A DNA stretch of 64,000 nucleotides from NCBI RefSeq assembly GCF_038452265.1, contig NZ_CP151842.1:2480001-2544000 (forward strand). Direction: 5' to 3'. The position numbers were made by a program, and so were the translations under genes. Every line of letters begins with the position of its first letter. Position 1 is the first letter of the stretch. This DNA is from Vibrio diazotrophicus (GTDB taxonomy: Bacteria > Pseudomonadota > Gammaproteobacteria > Enterobacterales > Vibrionaceae). Below the pieces are notes generated by a model. It did not search any database. It was given only the letters and a program-made list of their open reading frames with translations, and had not been told where the DNA came from. This document shows, in pieces, positions 50,679 through 60,463 of the stretch.

Positions 50679-51117
50679 TTCAGCTCTCTGCTTTCCTCTA
50701 TAGAGCAAGAATCATTCTGCAATCTGAGGCTAGTTTGCATCACTTTCATCTTAATTAGCTAACCCTAATTAACATTATTAAATTGCCAGCGAAATAGTTG
50801 CTTACACAATATGACAAATAGCGAACACATCACATTAATGCAAGAAATAATTCTCATTTTTGATAAAACTATGAACTGAATAAGATAATTCCCTCTCAAT
50901 ATTCAAGAAACAATTAGTTTATGGAAGTTCTTTTGACTGGTAGGGAAGTGAGAAATGTCCAAATTCGGCACTAGAAGAGATCGAATTCTAGTACCCTCTA
51001 GTACTCATTGAGGCGTTATCAGTAATGATTTGAACTAGGAAGTCATTGCTTAAAGTTTCTTTGTTTATATGATGATGAAGTACCAGCGTTAACCGAGACA
51101 TCAAAGGAATTATAAAA
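50679..51117. other. Intergenic region between EAL gene and acetyltransferase
   Basis: About 440 AT-rich bases holding the divergent promoters of the two flanking genes. I see no further gene or RNA. Confidence 0.5.
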
Positions 51118-51648
51118 ATGAAAAAGGAAGAGGCAGAACATCTTCGCATTTCACTCCGTGGGCTAGACATCACTATCAGACCAATTACCCCTGAAGACAA
51201 TGATGCTATTGCTGAAGTCATTCGTAACAGCTTCATAGATAATAAAATTGACCATCTAGAAGGCGTAAGCCTACACGATCCAGCTTTAGCCAGCCTGAGT
51301 ACCGCTTACACCTCTGACAAATCCGGTTACTGGGTAGCTACACTTAATGATCAAGTTGTTGGTGGCGTTGGCATTGCACAGTTATTAGGGGCTAATGAAG
51401 AGTATGGCGAAATGCAAAAGCTGTACTTGGATAAATCCGTGCTAGGTATTGGTCTTGGTAGGTGTTTAATTGATTTATCGATAAAGAAAGCGAGAGAGTT
51501 TGGATACAAATACCTATATTTGGAAACACTGGAAGAACTGAACTCTGCTGTCTCTTTATACGAGCAATTTGGTTTCGAACATATAGAGGGAAGTATCGGT
51601 AATACTGGGCACGGCAGTTGCGAAATTTGCATGCTAAAAAACCTTTAA
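51118..51648 (+). CDS. GNAT family N-acetyltransferase
   Basis: A 176-residue acetyl-CoA-dependent acetyltransferase. The core motif A (MQKLYLDKSVLGIGLGRCLID) at about 100-120 has the acetyl-CoA pyrophosphate loop (G-I-G-L-G-R), followed by YLYLETLEELNSAVSLYEQFGFE, the typical GNAT motif B. The substrate cannot be told from sequence. The gene is monocistronic, divergent from the EAL gene and convergent with the chemoreceptor. Confidence 0.87.
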   Translation: MKKEEAEHLRISLRGLDITIRPITPEDNDAIAEVIRNSFIDNKIDHLEGVSLHDPALASLSTAYTSDKSGYWVATLNDQVVGGVGIAQLLGANEEYGEMQKLYLDKSVLGIGLGRCLIDLSIKKAREFGYKYLYLETLEELNSAVSLYEQFGFEHIEGSIGNTGHGSCEICMLKNL

Positions 51649-51676
51649 CGCTTTAGATATATTAGTTCAAGCAAAC

Positions 51677-51707
51677 AAAAAGACTAACCATGATGAGTTA
51701 GTCTTTT
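51677..51707. terminator. Terminator between acetyltransferase and chemoreceptor
   Basis: Stem AAAAGACTAAC/GTTAGTCTTTT with an 8-base loop between convergent genes. Confidence 0.85.
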
Positions 51708-51736
51708 CTGTTTTAGAGTGCTTAGTCGTCGGAAAA

Positions 51737-53272
51737 CTAACGGAAGTTACAACTTAACGCATTAATGTTGTTTGCACTTATATGTGCTTCACATGCATTC
51801 TCGCTTGCCTGCCCGACTAAATCGACGTTTTGGTTAGATACCGCTTGTACATGGTGAACGTTTTGGCTGATTTCAGCAGTAACCGCACTTTGCTCTTCCA
51901 TGGCTGACGCAATCTGAATAGATTTGTCCTCAAGTAACGACATCATATCAATCACACTAGACATAATAGACTGGACACTTTGGGCCTCAGTATTACACCG
52001 TTGCGATTTATCTTGGTTGGTTATCATGGATTTTTGCCACGTTTGCATTGAGTTCTGAAGATTGGTTACCGAACTCTGAATATTCTGTGTGGCAAGTTGA
52101 GTTCTTCCGGCCAAGGTTCGCACTTCATCAGCAACAACGGCAAAACCACGACCTTGCTCTCCCGCCCTCGCCGCTTCTATTGCCGCATTCAATGCCAATA
52201 AGTTGGTTTGATCTGCAATCCCTTGAATTTCGGCCATAACACCAGAAATCTTATTGGTATCTTCTACCAGTTGAAGCAAGCTCTGAGCTGCCGCGCCAAT
52301 ATCTTCAGACAACTCATTCAGGTTCTCACCGTTCCTTGTTAACGTATCTGCCGCATTGCCGCACTTGGCTTTGACTTCACGCACGTAATCACGAGTATCT
52401 AAAGTTGCGCTGTTTACTTCTTGTATTGACGCATTCATTTGCGTGGCCGCAGTAGATAGCTGCTCTAAAAGCTCACTCTCTGCTTTCAAACTTTGTAAGG
52501 ATGATTCACTGGTTGATTTTAGCTGCTCAGAAATGTTCACTAATGCCTTACCAGAATCCAAACTTCTTCCCAAGATTGTCCTAATTTTGGCTAATTGAAT
52601 ATCCACATTGTAGGCAACCTTTCCGCTTAGCCCCGTTCCACAAAAAACCACACGTGAAGGGCTATTTACTATATCTGCTTGTTTATGAATCAAAGTTGGC
52701 AATTTGATGATTTCATCAAAGAATAGACCGCCGAAAATGACTAACGCTGCCAAAACTAATGCAAACATTGTCATTCCGGCTATCCAATATGCGCTGCCCA
52801 ATAAAGCTATTGCGACTATTGCCGCGACGGCTCTCTGAAATAAAATGTGTTCAGTAACAGGGAATGGTTTCTTTCCATTATTAATTCTCTTATACAACCT
52901 CTCAGCAGAGGCAATATCTTTGCGCGACGGGCAATGTCGAACAGACTGATAACCAATAATCTTATCTTTGTCGTAGATAGGAGTAACGAATGCGTCTACC
53001 CAATAGTAGTCTCCATTCTTACAGCGGTTTTTTACCATTCCTCGCCAACTGTTGCCTTTTTTTAGCTGCCCCCACATATCTGCGAAAGCCGCTTTAGGCA
53101 TATCAGGGTGACGAACGATGTTATGAGGTTTGCCAATCAGTTCTTCAGCGGTAAAACCCGCCACACGGCAGAACTCATCGTTAGCATAAGTGATGATACT
53201 GTTTGTATCCGTTGTTGAGACCAAGAACTCCGATTGGGAGAAGGTCACTTCTTTTCCTTTATGAGTAGACAT
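51737..53272 (-). CDS. Aer-like PAS methyl-accepting chemotaxis protein
   Basis: A 511-residue energy/oxygen taxis receptor. Residues about 15-120 form an Aer-type PAS domain, usually FAD-binding (YANDEFCRVAGFTAEELIGKPHNIVRHPDMP). Two close membrane helices follow near 150-190, then a HAMP-like stretch and a signalling domain with the hairpin AGEQGRGFAVVADEVRTLAGRT at about 390-412. There is no periplasmic domain, as expected for Aer. The frame is open upstream to 53383, but the ATG at 53272 gives the normal Aer N-terminus. It probably acts on the polar flagellum encoded elsewhere in the window through CheA/CheV. Confidence 0.9.
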   Translation of the reverse strand: MSTHKGKEVTFSQSEFLVSTTDTNSIITYANDEFCRVAGFTAEELIGKPHNIVRHPDMPKAAFADMWGQLKKGNSWRGMVKNRCKNGDYYWVDAFVTPIYDKDKIIGYQSVRHCPSRKDIASAERLYKRINNGKKPFPVTEHILFQRAVAAIVAIALLGSAYWIAGMTMFALVLAALVIFGGLFFDEIIKLPTLIHKQADIVNSPSRVVFCGTGLSGKVAYNVDIQLAKIRTILGRSLDSGKALVNISEQLKSTSESSLQSLKAESELLEQLSTAATQMNASIQEVNSATLDTRDYVREVKAKCGNAADTLTRNGENLNELSEDIGAAAQSLLQLVEDTNKISGVMAEIQGIADQTNLLALNAAIEAARAGEQGRGFAVVADEVRTLAGRTQLATQNIQSSVTNLQNSMQTWQKSMITNQDKSQRCNTEAQSVQSIMSSVIDMMSLLEDKSIQIASAMEEQSAVTAEISQNVHHVQAVSNQNVDLVGQASENACEAHISANNINALSCNFR

Positions 53273-53796
53273 AGCCAATTGCGTCCTTACTTGCTCATTC
53301 TTATTATAAAAAACTGACAACTTCTTATTACTTGTATTCTTTCGAGCCTCCGATTGCTCACCCCTTAGTAATAAGTTACACAATAATTACACTATAGTTA
53401 CGATAAGACGTTCGATGTGGTAAACGTTGGAAAATGTGACAAACATTAACCTTGCGTCATAGCTGTTACATAAGCGACATGTTGTTCATCAACTATAAAC
53501 GTAGTAGATATTCTGAAAACCATTCAACGTTGTTGCAGATAAAAGACGAAAGTTTTATCTCGCAGAATCCTGACTCAATTTTGATATAAAAAATTAACAT
53601 TCAACTAGACTGTTTATTCTCGTTATTCGGGATTTAATCTAAAATTACTATTAACAAAAATGTTGATAACCCAAGGCGCTTGCTGCTTTTGGGTGGTTGG
53701 TAAACTTTTCTAACACTCGGCACGTCTAAGTTCTGTTGTTGGGATAAGAAATCCACCACCTTGAACCCATCAAGTTGTAAGGGAAACCGCTAGCCT
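53273..53796. other. Intergenic region with possible structured leader
   Basis: About 520 bases without a gene. It should hold the receptor promoter (minus) and the leader of the next gene (plus). In the plus-strand leader, ACCCAA (53669-53674)/TTGGGT and GGTGG (53692-53696)/CCACC (53753-53757) could pair into a folded RNA shortly before the ATG. Confidence 0.45.
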
Positions 53797-54303
53797 ATGA
53801 AGAAAAGTAACCTAGAAACCAATACTGGCCACCGATTTATCTCTAAAGCTAAAACGGCTTATAAAATTCATATTCACACTCCCGATGACAGTGTTCTCCA
53901 CAGATCGGTCGGTTACATACGTCTAGGAGAAACCAAGGGGCTGAAAAAGGCGATTAAACTACGAAATGAATTAGGCAGAGAAATGTGGGGCAAGCATTGG
54001 CGACGTATATTGAAAGATCCTTATCTGATGACGCGTTTACCTCATAGCTTAGAGCCCAAAATCATCTATAAGCCACGTCCGACAAGCGATAACCCAGATA
54101 GCCGAGATGCTTGCTATATTGCCGCTTGGCGCGATTATGACAACAAAGGCAAATGCACCTTCAAGAGTGTGGTTTGCTCTATCAATAAACACGGCAAACT
54201 CGCCGCTTATACCAAAACGAAAAAAGCGCTATTGGAAGCCCATAAAGACTGTTTGGATATTCTTATTTATATGGGACGTTTGAGCAGTATTGATTTGAAA
54301 TAA
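53797..54303 (+). CDS. Hypothetical protein, AP2-like domain pattern
   Basis: A 168-residue basic, soluble protein without a confident family. Two stretches (about 22-60 and 103-150) repeat a beta-strand then helix pattern (GYIRLGETKGLKKAIKLRNELG and SINKHGKLAAYTKTKKALLEAH) that resembles the AP2/integrase-type DNA-binding domain. A WGKHWRRILKD segment lies between them. This suggests DNA binding but is only a pattern match by eye. It is a single gene between the receptor and gltX. Confidence 0.55.
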   Translation: MKKSNLETNTGHRFISKAKTAYKIHIHTPDDSVLHRSVGYIRLGETKGLKKAIKLRNELGREMWGKHWRRILKDPYLMTRLPHSLEPKIIYKPRPTSDNPDSRDACYIAAWRDYDNKGKCTFKSVVCSINKHGKLAAYTKTKKALLEAHKDCLDILIYMGRLSSIDLK

Positions 54304-54363
54304 TCTCGTTTAAACCGAGTAACTCATTGCTATATCAACAAATTCCCGAACGCCAGAAAACAA

Positions 54364-54394
54364 AAAAGCTGTGGTTGTTACACCACAGCTTTTT
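54364..54394. terminator. Terminator after gltX
   Basis: Stem AAAAGCTGTGGT/ACCACAGCTTTT with a short loop; lies between convergent genes and serves gltX on minus. Confidence 0.87.
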
Positions 54395-54412
54395 CATCAC
54401 TCAATAAATAGC

Positions 54413-55840
54413 TTATTGTGCGTTAGCTTCACGCTCTTCGATAAATGCCAGAGCCATCTTGATACGTGCGATAACACGCTCTTGGCCAATTAGCTGCATT
54501 ACCGCATCTACAGAAGGTGATTGACCGCCGCCAGTGACTGCTACACGTAGAGGCATACCAATTTTGCCCATACCGATTTCAAGTTCTGCACATACTTGTT
54601 CAATCACTTGGTGCAGTGCTTCTGTTGTCCACTCAGTCAAAGCTTCAAGTTTGCTTAATGCAAGCGCTAGAGGCTCTTTTGCCACACCACGTAGGTGCTT
54701 CTTAGCAGCGCCTTCTTCAAACTCAGAAAAATCTTCATAGAAGTAGCGAGACTGCTGAGCAAGCTCAACAAGTGTATGGCAACGCTCACCAACAAGACTC
54801 ACGATCTCTGCTAATGCTGGACCGTTGTCTTTGTTGATACCTTGGTTGTCAAAGTGCCATTCTAGGTGCTTCGCCACATACTCAGGATCAGAAGATTTGA
54901 TGTAGTGGTTGTTCAACCAAAGTAGTTTGTCAGTATTGAAAGCCGATGCTGATTTAGAAATCGCATTCAGGCTAAACAAGTTAATCATCTCTTCTTGAGT
55001 GAAGATCTCTTGGTCGCCATGACCCCAACCTAAACGAACTAGGTAGTTGATCAATGCTTCAGGCAAGTAGCCTTCGTCACGGTATTGCATTACAGATACC
55101 GCACCATGACGTTTAGACAGCTTAGCGCCATCGTCACCTAGGATCATTGCACAGTGAGCAAACGTTGGAACTTTCGCGCCAATCGCTTCGTAAATGTTAA
55201 TTTGACGAGGCGTGTTGTTGATGTGGTCTTCACCACGAATAACGTGAGTAATGCCCATATCAATATCGTCAACTACAACACAGAAGTTGTAAGTTGGAGA
55301 ACCATCAGTACGGCGGATAATCAGATCATCAAGTTGGTCGTTACGAATTTCGATACGGCCACGGATCTGGTCATCAAATACTACGCTGCCTTCTTTCGGG
55401 TTACGGAAACGAATAACGCAAGGATCACCCTCTTTCGCTGCTTCATTCACCGCTTTGATTTTAGGGTGGTTCGCATCGTAACGAGCCATCTCTTTATTCG
55501 CTTCTTGCTCAGCACGAATCTCGTCGAGAAGCTCTTTAGACGCATAACATTTGTAAGCTTTGTCTTGAGCTAGAAGTTGATCGACCACTTCGTTATAACG
55601 ATCAAAACGTTTTGTTTGGTAGTAAGGACCTTCATCCCATTCCAAACCTAACCAACTCATACCTTCAAGAATCGCATCTACTGCTGCTTGAGTAGAACGT
55701 TCAAGGTCAGTGTCTTCGATACGTAGAACAAATTCACCACCTTGGCTTTTTGCGTATAACCAAGAGTAAAGTGCTGTACGTGCACCACCAACGTGAAGAT
55801 AGCCCGTAGGACTTGGGGCAAAACGAGTTTTAACCGTCAT
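54413..55840 (-). CDS. gltX: Glutamate-tRNA ligase
   Basis: GltX charges tRNA(Glu) with glutamate; the product also feeds HemA in this genome. The 475-residue class I synthetase has RFAPSPTGYLHVGGARTAL (HIGH motif variant HVGG) at 6-24, the zinc-region ERSTQ... part, and KLSKRHG (KMSKS variant) near 240. Length is normal. It begins with AAGGAAGTCAA before the ATG and ends in a terminator; monocistronic. Confidence 0.96.
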   Translation of the reverse strand: MTVKTRFAPSPTGYLHVGGARTALYSWLYAKSQGGEFVLRIEDTDLERSTQAAVDAILEGMSWLGLEWDEGPYYQTKRFDRYNEVVDQLLAQDKAYKCYASKELLDEIRAEQEANKEMARYDANHPKIKAVNEAAKEGDPCVIRFRNPKEGSVVFDDQIRGRIEIRNDQLDDLIIRRTDGSPTYNFCVVVDDIDMGITHVIRGEDHINNTPRQINIYEAIGAKVPTFAHCAMILGDDGAKLSKRHGAVSVMQYRDEGYLPEALINYLVRLGWGHGDQEIFTQEEMINLFSLNAISKSASAFNTDKLLWLNNHYIKSSDPEYVAKHLEWHFDNQGINKDNGPALAEIVSLVGERCHTLVELAQQSRYFYEDFSEFEEGAAKKHLRGVAKEPLALALSKLEALTEWTTEALHQVIEQVCAELEIGMGKIGMPLRVAVTGGGQSPSVDAVMQLIGQERVIARIKMALAFIEEREANAQ

Positions 55841-56015
55841 TTGACTTCCTTAGATATAAAAACAACAGTGGCACATTAAGCCACTGCGACTGAAAGGATA
55901 AAATTTGGCGCCATTTTACCATTGATGACTAATTCCACAATGGAAGATTAATTCATATTCAACCTCGTTTGAGAAAGACGAGTAACAAACGACGTTTATA
56001 ATTTCACCACACAGC

Positions 56016-56046
56016 TTGACCTTACCTTTAGGTCAAGGTTTATGCT
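56016..56046 (+). promoter_or_regulatory. CueR-type promoter of copA
   Basis: TTGACC (-35, 56016-56021) and TATGCT (-10, 56041-56046) are 19 bases apart, the long spacer that MerR-family activators correct by twisting DNA. A dyad TTGACCT-N7-AGGTCAA sits over the -35 and spacer (56016-56036). CueR, the copper(I) sensor, is the natural candidate. Confidence 0.88.
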
Positions 56047-56075
56047 TTTCTTACTGTCGATTGGAGGAAAAGAAA

Positions 56076-58844
56076 ATGGGCCATTACGCATTACCTTTAT
56101 CAGGCTTGAATTGCATGGGCTGCGCACGAAAAGTTGAACGTCAGCTCAACACTGATTTTACGGTTGAAATTCAAACGCTATCACCCACTTTTATCGAGTT
56201 GGATGTCAATTCTCCGCTCGAAAAGGTCATCGACAGTATAGAATCGCTGGGCTATCACGCAGGCAACACCCTGCAATTTAGTCTGCAAGGGTTAAACTGC
56301 GGCAATTGTGTAAATAAGCTCACTAAGCATTTGCAGACCTTTGACGATATTGCTCGTCTGAATGTTTCTAAAGAGTCTTTATCACTAATTACTTCAAGCT
56401 CACACGAAGAAATTATTAACCGAGTGGTGGAAGTTGGTTACAAAGCAACTCTTATCACCCCCCCTCAAGTTGAAGAAGAACAAATTGAAGTAACCGCAGA
56501 TGAGCCTGCTCAGCAAGAAAAAATTGCTGATCCTAAAGTCGCAACTGAAGAACCAACATCGGTTGAACCAGAACCTGCTGAGCTAACACCAACCCAAGCT
56601 GATGATTTAGTAAATACTCACTTACTGATTAAAGGTATGACATGTGCAAGCTGTGTTTCATCCGTCGAGAAATCCTTGCTTTCCGTTCCTGGAGTAGAAA
56701 AAGCGCAGGTCAATCTGGCTGAACAAAGTGCTTTAGTCATTTCAAATCAAGATGTCACATCGGCATTGGTGGCAGCGGTCAGCCAAGCGGGATATCAGGC
56801 TGAATGGGTCGATGACCCAGCCGAGCAACAAAAGAAACAACAACTCAATTTAGACAATATCCAGAAAGAACATAAACGTAATGCGTTTCTTGGTTTAGTT
56901 ATGGGTGTGCCTTTAATGGCTTGGGGTGTATTCGGTGGCAACATGATGATCCAAACCACCAGCGACCAAATGGCTTGGGGTGTAGTGGGATTACTGTGTC
57001 TTGCACTTTTATCTACCGCAGGGAAAGGATTTTTCACCAGCGCATGGCAAGCATTAACTCACCGCCGTGCCACTATGGATACACTCGTTGCCTTGGGCAC
57101 GGGTGCGGCTTGGTTCTATTCAACATTGGTCGTCATTGCGCCAAACTGGTTCCCAGATAATGCTCGTCACGTTTATTTTGAAGCGACAGCAATGATCATC
57201 GGTTTGATTTCTCTCGGTCATTACATCGAAGCCAAAGCCAAAGCCAAAACTACACAATCACTGCAAGCTCTAATCAATTTGCAACCACAACAAGCCACTC
57301 TGGTTGTGACCAATAACGGTGAGACGACAGAGCAAACTATTGCTATAGCAGATATCAAACAAGGGATGACTTTGCGCGTAAAACCGGGTGAACAATCTCC
57401 GGTAGATGGTGTGGTATTAGAAGGCAGCTCTTATGTTGATGAATCCATGCTGACTGGCGAACCGATTCCTGTACATAAATCGGCTTCAAGTCATATCTCT
57501 GCAGGCACCATCAATCAGGATGGTAGCTTATTAATTGAAGCGACTGGCATTGGTTCGCAAACCATGCTCTCGCGCATTATTAAGATGGTTCGTCAGGCTC
57601 AAAGTAGTAAACCAGCCATCGCAAAAATGGCTGACCAGATTTCTGCGGTATTTGTTCCGACCGTAGTGTTAATCGCTATTTTTTCTGCGCTAATTTGGTA
57701 CTGGTTTGGCCCTGAACCGAAAATAAGCTACATGTTGGTTATTGCAACTACAGTACTGATTATTGCTTGTCCTTGTGCGCTTGGTCTGGCTACACCTTTG
57801 TCTGTAACCGTTGGCGTAGGTAAAGCGGCTGAAATGGGAATATTGATTCGAGATGCCAACGTTTTGCAATCTGCCAGCAAAATCAATACGGTTGTGTTTG
57901 ATAAAACAGGCACTCTTACTCAAGGAAAACCGAGCGTTCAACAGCTTGTGGCTTTTAATACAGACCAACAACAGGTGTTAAGTCTCGCTTATGCCTTGGA
58001 ATTACAATCAGAACATCCTTTAGCTAAAGCGGTGTGTCTGTATGCCAAAGAAAATGAAATCACAGCAGCAACGATTAACAACTTCGTTAACTCTCGTGGT
58101 CAAGGCATACAAGCAGATTATCAAGGCCAAGCGGTACATATTGGTTCTGTCGGTTACTTCCAGTCTTTAGACATCGATCTAGCCGAAGCACAGCAAACGC
58201 TTGATGAGTTCTCATCAAACGCTTGGACACCAGTTGCCATTGCTCTCGACAAACAACTGATTGGTCTGTTTGCGATAGCCGATCCTGTAAAAGAAAGTGC
58301 ATCACAAGCAATTCAGGCGCTTAACGAAATGGGAATTCATACCGTGATGCTAACAGGTGATAACCAAAGCGTAGCGAATTCTATCGCCAGCAAATTGGGT
58401 ATAAGCCAAGTCATTGCACAGGTATTGCCAGACCAAAAAGCTCAGCATATTGAAGCGCTACAAAAACAAAACCGTATTGTTGCTATGGTAGGTGATGGCA
58501 TTAATGACGCGCCTGCTCTTGCTCAAGCTAATATTGGTATCGCAATGGGCAGCGGCAGTGATGTAGCGATAGAAAGCGCGCAAATGACACTGTTAAACTC
58601 ATCACCGTTATCAGTAGTCAGCGCCATCGAACTATCACAAGCCACCATTAAAAACATGAAGCAAAACTTGTTCGGTGCGTTTGTTTATAACACCTTTGGT
58701 ATCCCTATTGCAGCAGGTGTGCTCTATCCAGCATTTGGATTTTTACTCAGCCCAGTAGTGGCAGGGGCGGCTATGGCACTGTCTTCCATAACCGTAGTGA
58801 GTAATGCTAACCGACTACGACTCGTCAAAACGCGCTTTCACTAG
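56076..58844 (+). CDS. copA: Copper-exporting P1B-type ATPase CopA
   Basis: CopA pumps Cu(I) from the cytosol. The 922-residue protein has three N-terminal metal-binding domains with CxxC (GLNCMGCARK, GLNCGNCVNK and GMTCASCVSS), an acidic linker rich in Glu/Pro before the third, and the P-type core: CPC in IIACPCALGLATP, the phosphorylated aspartate in FDKTGTLTQG, and GDGINDAPALAQANIG. The frame is open from 56016, but that is the -35 box; the ATG at 56076 has GGAGGAAAA before it. Three metal domains is one more than E. coli CopA. Confidence 0.95.
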   Translation: MGHYALPLSGLNCMGCARKVERQLNTDFTVEIQTLSPTFIELDVNSPLEKVIDSIESLGYHAGNTLQFSLQGLNCGNCVNKLTKHLQTFDDIARLNVSKESLSLITSSSHEEIINRVVEVGYKATLITPPQVEEEQIEVTADEPAQQEKIADPKVATEEPTSVEPEPAELTPTQADDLVNTHLLIKGMTCASCVSSVEKSLLSVPGVEKAQVNLAEQSALVISNQDVTSALVAAVSQAGYQAEWVDDPAEQQKKQQLNLDNIQKEHKRNAFLGLVMGVPLMAWGVFGGNMMIQTTSDQMAWGVVGLLCLALLSTAGKGFFTSAWQALTHRRATMDTLVALGTGAAWFYSTLVVIAPNWFPDNARHVYFEATAMIIGLISLGHYIEAKAKAKTTQSLQALINLQPQQATLVVTNNGETTEQTIAIADIKQGMTLRVKPGEQSPVDGVVLEGSSYVDESMLTGEPIPVHKSASSHISAGTINQDGSLLIEATGIGSQTMLSRIIKMVRQAQSSKPAIAKMADQISAVFVPTVVLIAIFSALIWYWFGPEPKISYMLVIATTVLIIACPCALGLATPLSVTVGVGKAAEMGILIRDANVLQSASKINTVVFDKTGTLTQGKPSVQQLVAFNTDQQQVLSLAYALELQSEHPLAKAVCLYAKENEITAATINNFVNSRGQGIQADYQGQAVHIGSVGYFQSLDIDLAEAQQTLDEFSSNAWTPVAIALDKQLIGLFAIADPVKESASQAIQALNEMGIHTVMLTGDNQSVANSIASKLGISQVIAQVLPDQKAQHIEALQKQNRIVAMVGDGINDAPALAQANIGIAMGSGSDVAIESAQMTLLNSSPLSVVSAIELSQATIKNMKQNLFGAFVYNTFGIPIAAGVLYPAFGFLLSPVVAGAAMALSSITVVSNANRLRLVKTRFH

Positions 58845-58980
58845 TCGATTAATATTAAACATAGTGAATCGCAATTGAAGGTAGTCATTAACGATTAAAT
58901 GGAGCGTTCTGAGTATAACTAAGCTAATCTCTTCTAAAGTAAGGTTTTTATCCTAGTTTAGAATTGGAATAGGAAACAGC

Positions 58981-59853
58981 ATGTTTGGCATTACTCAAAC
59001 GCTCCGTTGGTTGCTACCTTTTGTTATCTTTTCTGCTCATGCAGAACCTTTGTACTGGAACGCAACAAACGGCAAAGTCAGCCTCACCATTATCGGCTCT
59101 GTGCATGTAGGGGAACCATCCATGTTCCCATTACCTGATGATATCTACCAAGCACTCAATAACAGTGACGGGTTGATTGTCGAATCGGACACAACCCAGC
59201 AACAGCAAATCGTCTATCCCCCAGCGTCCAAGCAAGCAGCGCAAGTTCTTTCTCAAGAGCAGTTATTCAATCTTGATCAAATCGCCTCTGAGTTTGGACT
59301 GAATGTTGAGCAATTCCATACACTTCCGCCATGGAGTGCCGCTTTATCACTTCAGTTCTTACAATTGCAAAAACTCGGCTATGAAACAAAAGATGGTGTC
59401 GACCTTCATCTGATGCAGAAAGCGATAGAAACTAAGGTTCCATTGGTACCTTTAGAAACGATGCAATTTCAGATTGATCTGTTAACCCGTCAGCCAGAAG
59501 ACGGCAAAGAGTTGTTGGTCAGTATTATCGACGAGTGGGAAAGCAATGAAGTCATGACTCACTGCATGATAGAGAGCTGGAAAGCGGGCGATAGACTGAA
59601 CCTTGAAAAAATGATGCATCTAACTGAGATGTCACCAGAAATGGAACAAGCCTTTGTAATTGACCGCAACCAAGATTGGGCCAATAAAATAAGTTCAGAC
59701 AAGTTCTTACCTAATCCAAAAGGTCAATATGTCATGATTGTTGGCGCGCTTCACTTAATCGGTCAACAGAGTTTTATTGAGCTGCTGGAAAAGAAAGGTT
59801 TCAACATCACACAGAAGAACCGAAGCCAAAAAGCAAACTGCGAGTTCTTTTAA
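58981..59853 (+). CDS. TraB/GumN family protein
   Basis: A 290-residue exported protein with a Sec signal peptide (MFGITQTLRWLLPFVIFSAHA) and the TraB/GumN fold seen in VSLTIIGSVHVGEPSMFPLP and ending IVGALHLIGQQSFIELLEKKGF. The conserved GxxH motifs suggest metal-dependent catalysis, but no function is proven in bacteria. It is alone after copA and has GGAAACAGC before its start. Confidence 0.88.
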   Translation: MFGITQTLRWLLPFVIFSAHAEPLYWNATNGKVSLTIIGSVHVGEPSMFPLPDDIYQALNNSDGLIVESDTTQQQQIVYPPASKQAAQVLSQEQLFNLDQIASEFGLNVEQFHTLPPWSAALSLQFLQLQKLGYETKDGVDLHLMQKAIETKVPLVPLETMQFQIDLLTRQPEDGKELLVSIIDEWESNEVMTHCMIESWKAGDRLNLEKMMHLTEMSPEMEQAFVIDRNQDWANKISSDKFLPNPKGQYVMIVGALHLIGQQSFIELLEKKGFNITQKNRSQKANCEFF

Positions 59854-59890
59854 CGCAGTCCAGTTCTTAATGATTATTGGTATCTCAAAA

Positions 59891-60110
59891 CGAAAAAAGC
59901 CCAGCATTTCTGCTGGGCTTTCTAAATATGACCGGTGAAGAGCCGAATTCTGAACATCAGGCGAACCCCACTCTGTTCGAATCCTTAAAATTCTCTAAGA
60001 CAAAAAAAGCCCAGCATTTCTGCTGAGCTTTCTAAATATGATCGGTGAAGAGCCGAATTCTGAACATCAGGCGAACCCCACTCTGTTCGAATCCTTAAAA
60101 TTCTCTAAAA
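59891..60110 (-). repeat. Two 110-bp tandem copies of a decayed tRNA-Pro plus terminator
   Basis: Units 59891-60000 and 60001-60110 differ at only a few positions. Each, read on minus, has a tRNA-Pro-like 3' end (CTCTTCACCG(G/A)TCA) with a disrupted T-arm, then a terminator hairpin AGCCCAGC/GCTGGGCT with a U-tract. The functional tRNA-Pro follows at 60154, so these are decayed duplicates of it. The first unit's hairpin also ends the TraB/GumN transcript on plus. Confidence 0.78.
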
Positions 60111-60112
60111 CG

Positions 60113-60146
60113 AAAAAGGCTCCAGTCTTTCGACTAGAGCCTTTTT
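60113..60146 (-). terminator. Terminator of tRNA-Pro
   Basis: Stem AAAAAGGCTC.AGTC with its complement and TTTC loop, T-rich on minus, 8 bases past the tRNA 3' end. Confidence 0.88.
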
Positions 60147-60153
60147 CTAAATA

Positions 60154-60230
<77 letters not shown>

Positions 60231-60387
60231 AGAACGGGGCGTATATTACGGATTCTGTTTCGTTACGCAAGTCATTTAATTAACTTTTTCTTAAATTCAG
60301 TTCGTTCGCTCAAAAACCACTCAACAAATCATAAAATGTGACCAAATACACAGCTAAAGAAACATTCACACAACCTATCAATCACAA

Positions 60388-60401
60388 TTGATCCAGATCA
60401 G
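60388..60401 (+). promoter_or_regulatory. FNR-like box before the DUF3149 gene
   Basis: TTGAT-CCAG-ATCAG matches TTGAT-N4-ATCAA at 9 of 10 positions. It lies 63 bases before the start codon, so oxygen-linked control is possible. CRP sites share the TGA..TCA core and are an alternative. Confidence 0.55.
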
Positions 60402-60463
60402 TGTCGGTTTTTTATCCAGAATTTAACTTATGCAGTGTCTCAAGCACTTCTGGAGGAAATACT

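Noticed and set aside
56016..56075. Longer copA start
   Set aside because: The first bases are the CueR-type -35 element and the promoter; ATG 56076 has the ribosome site.
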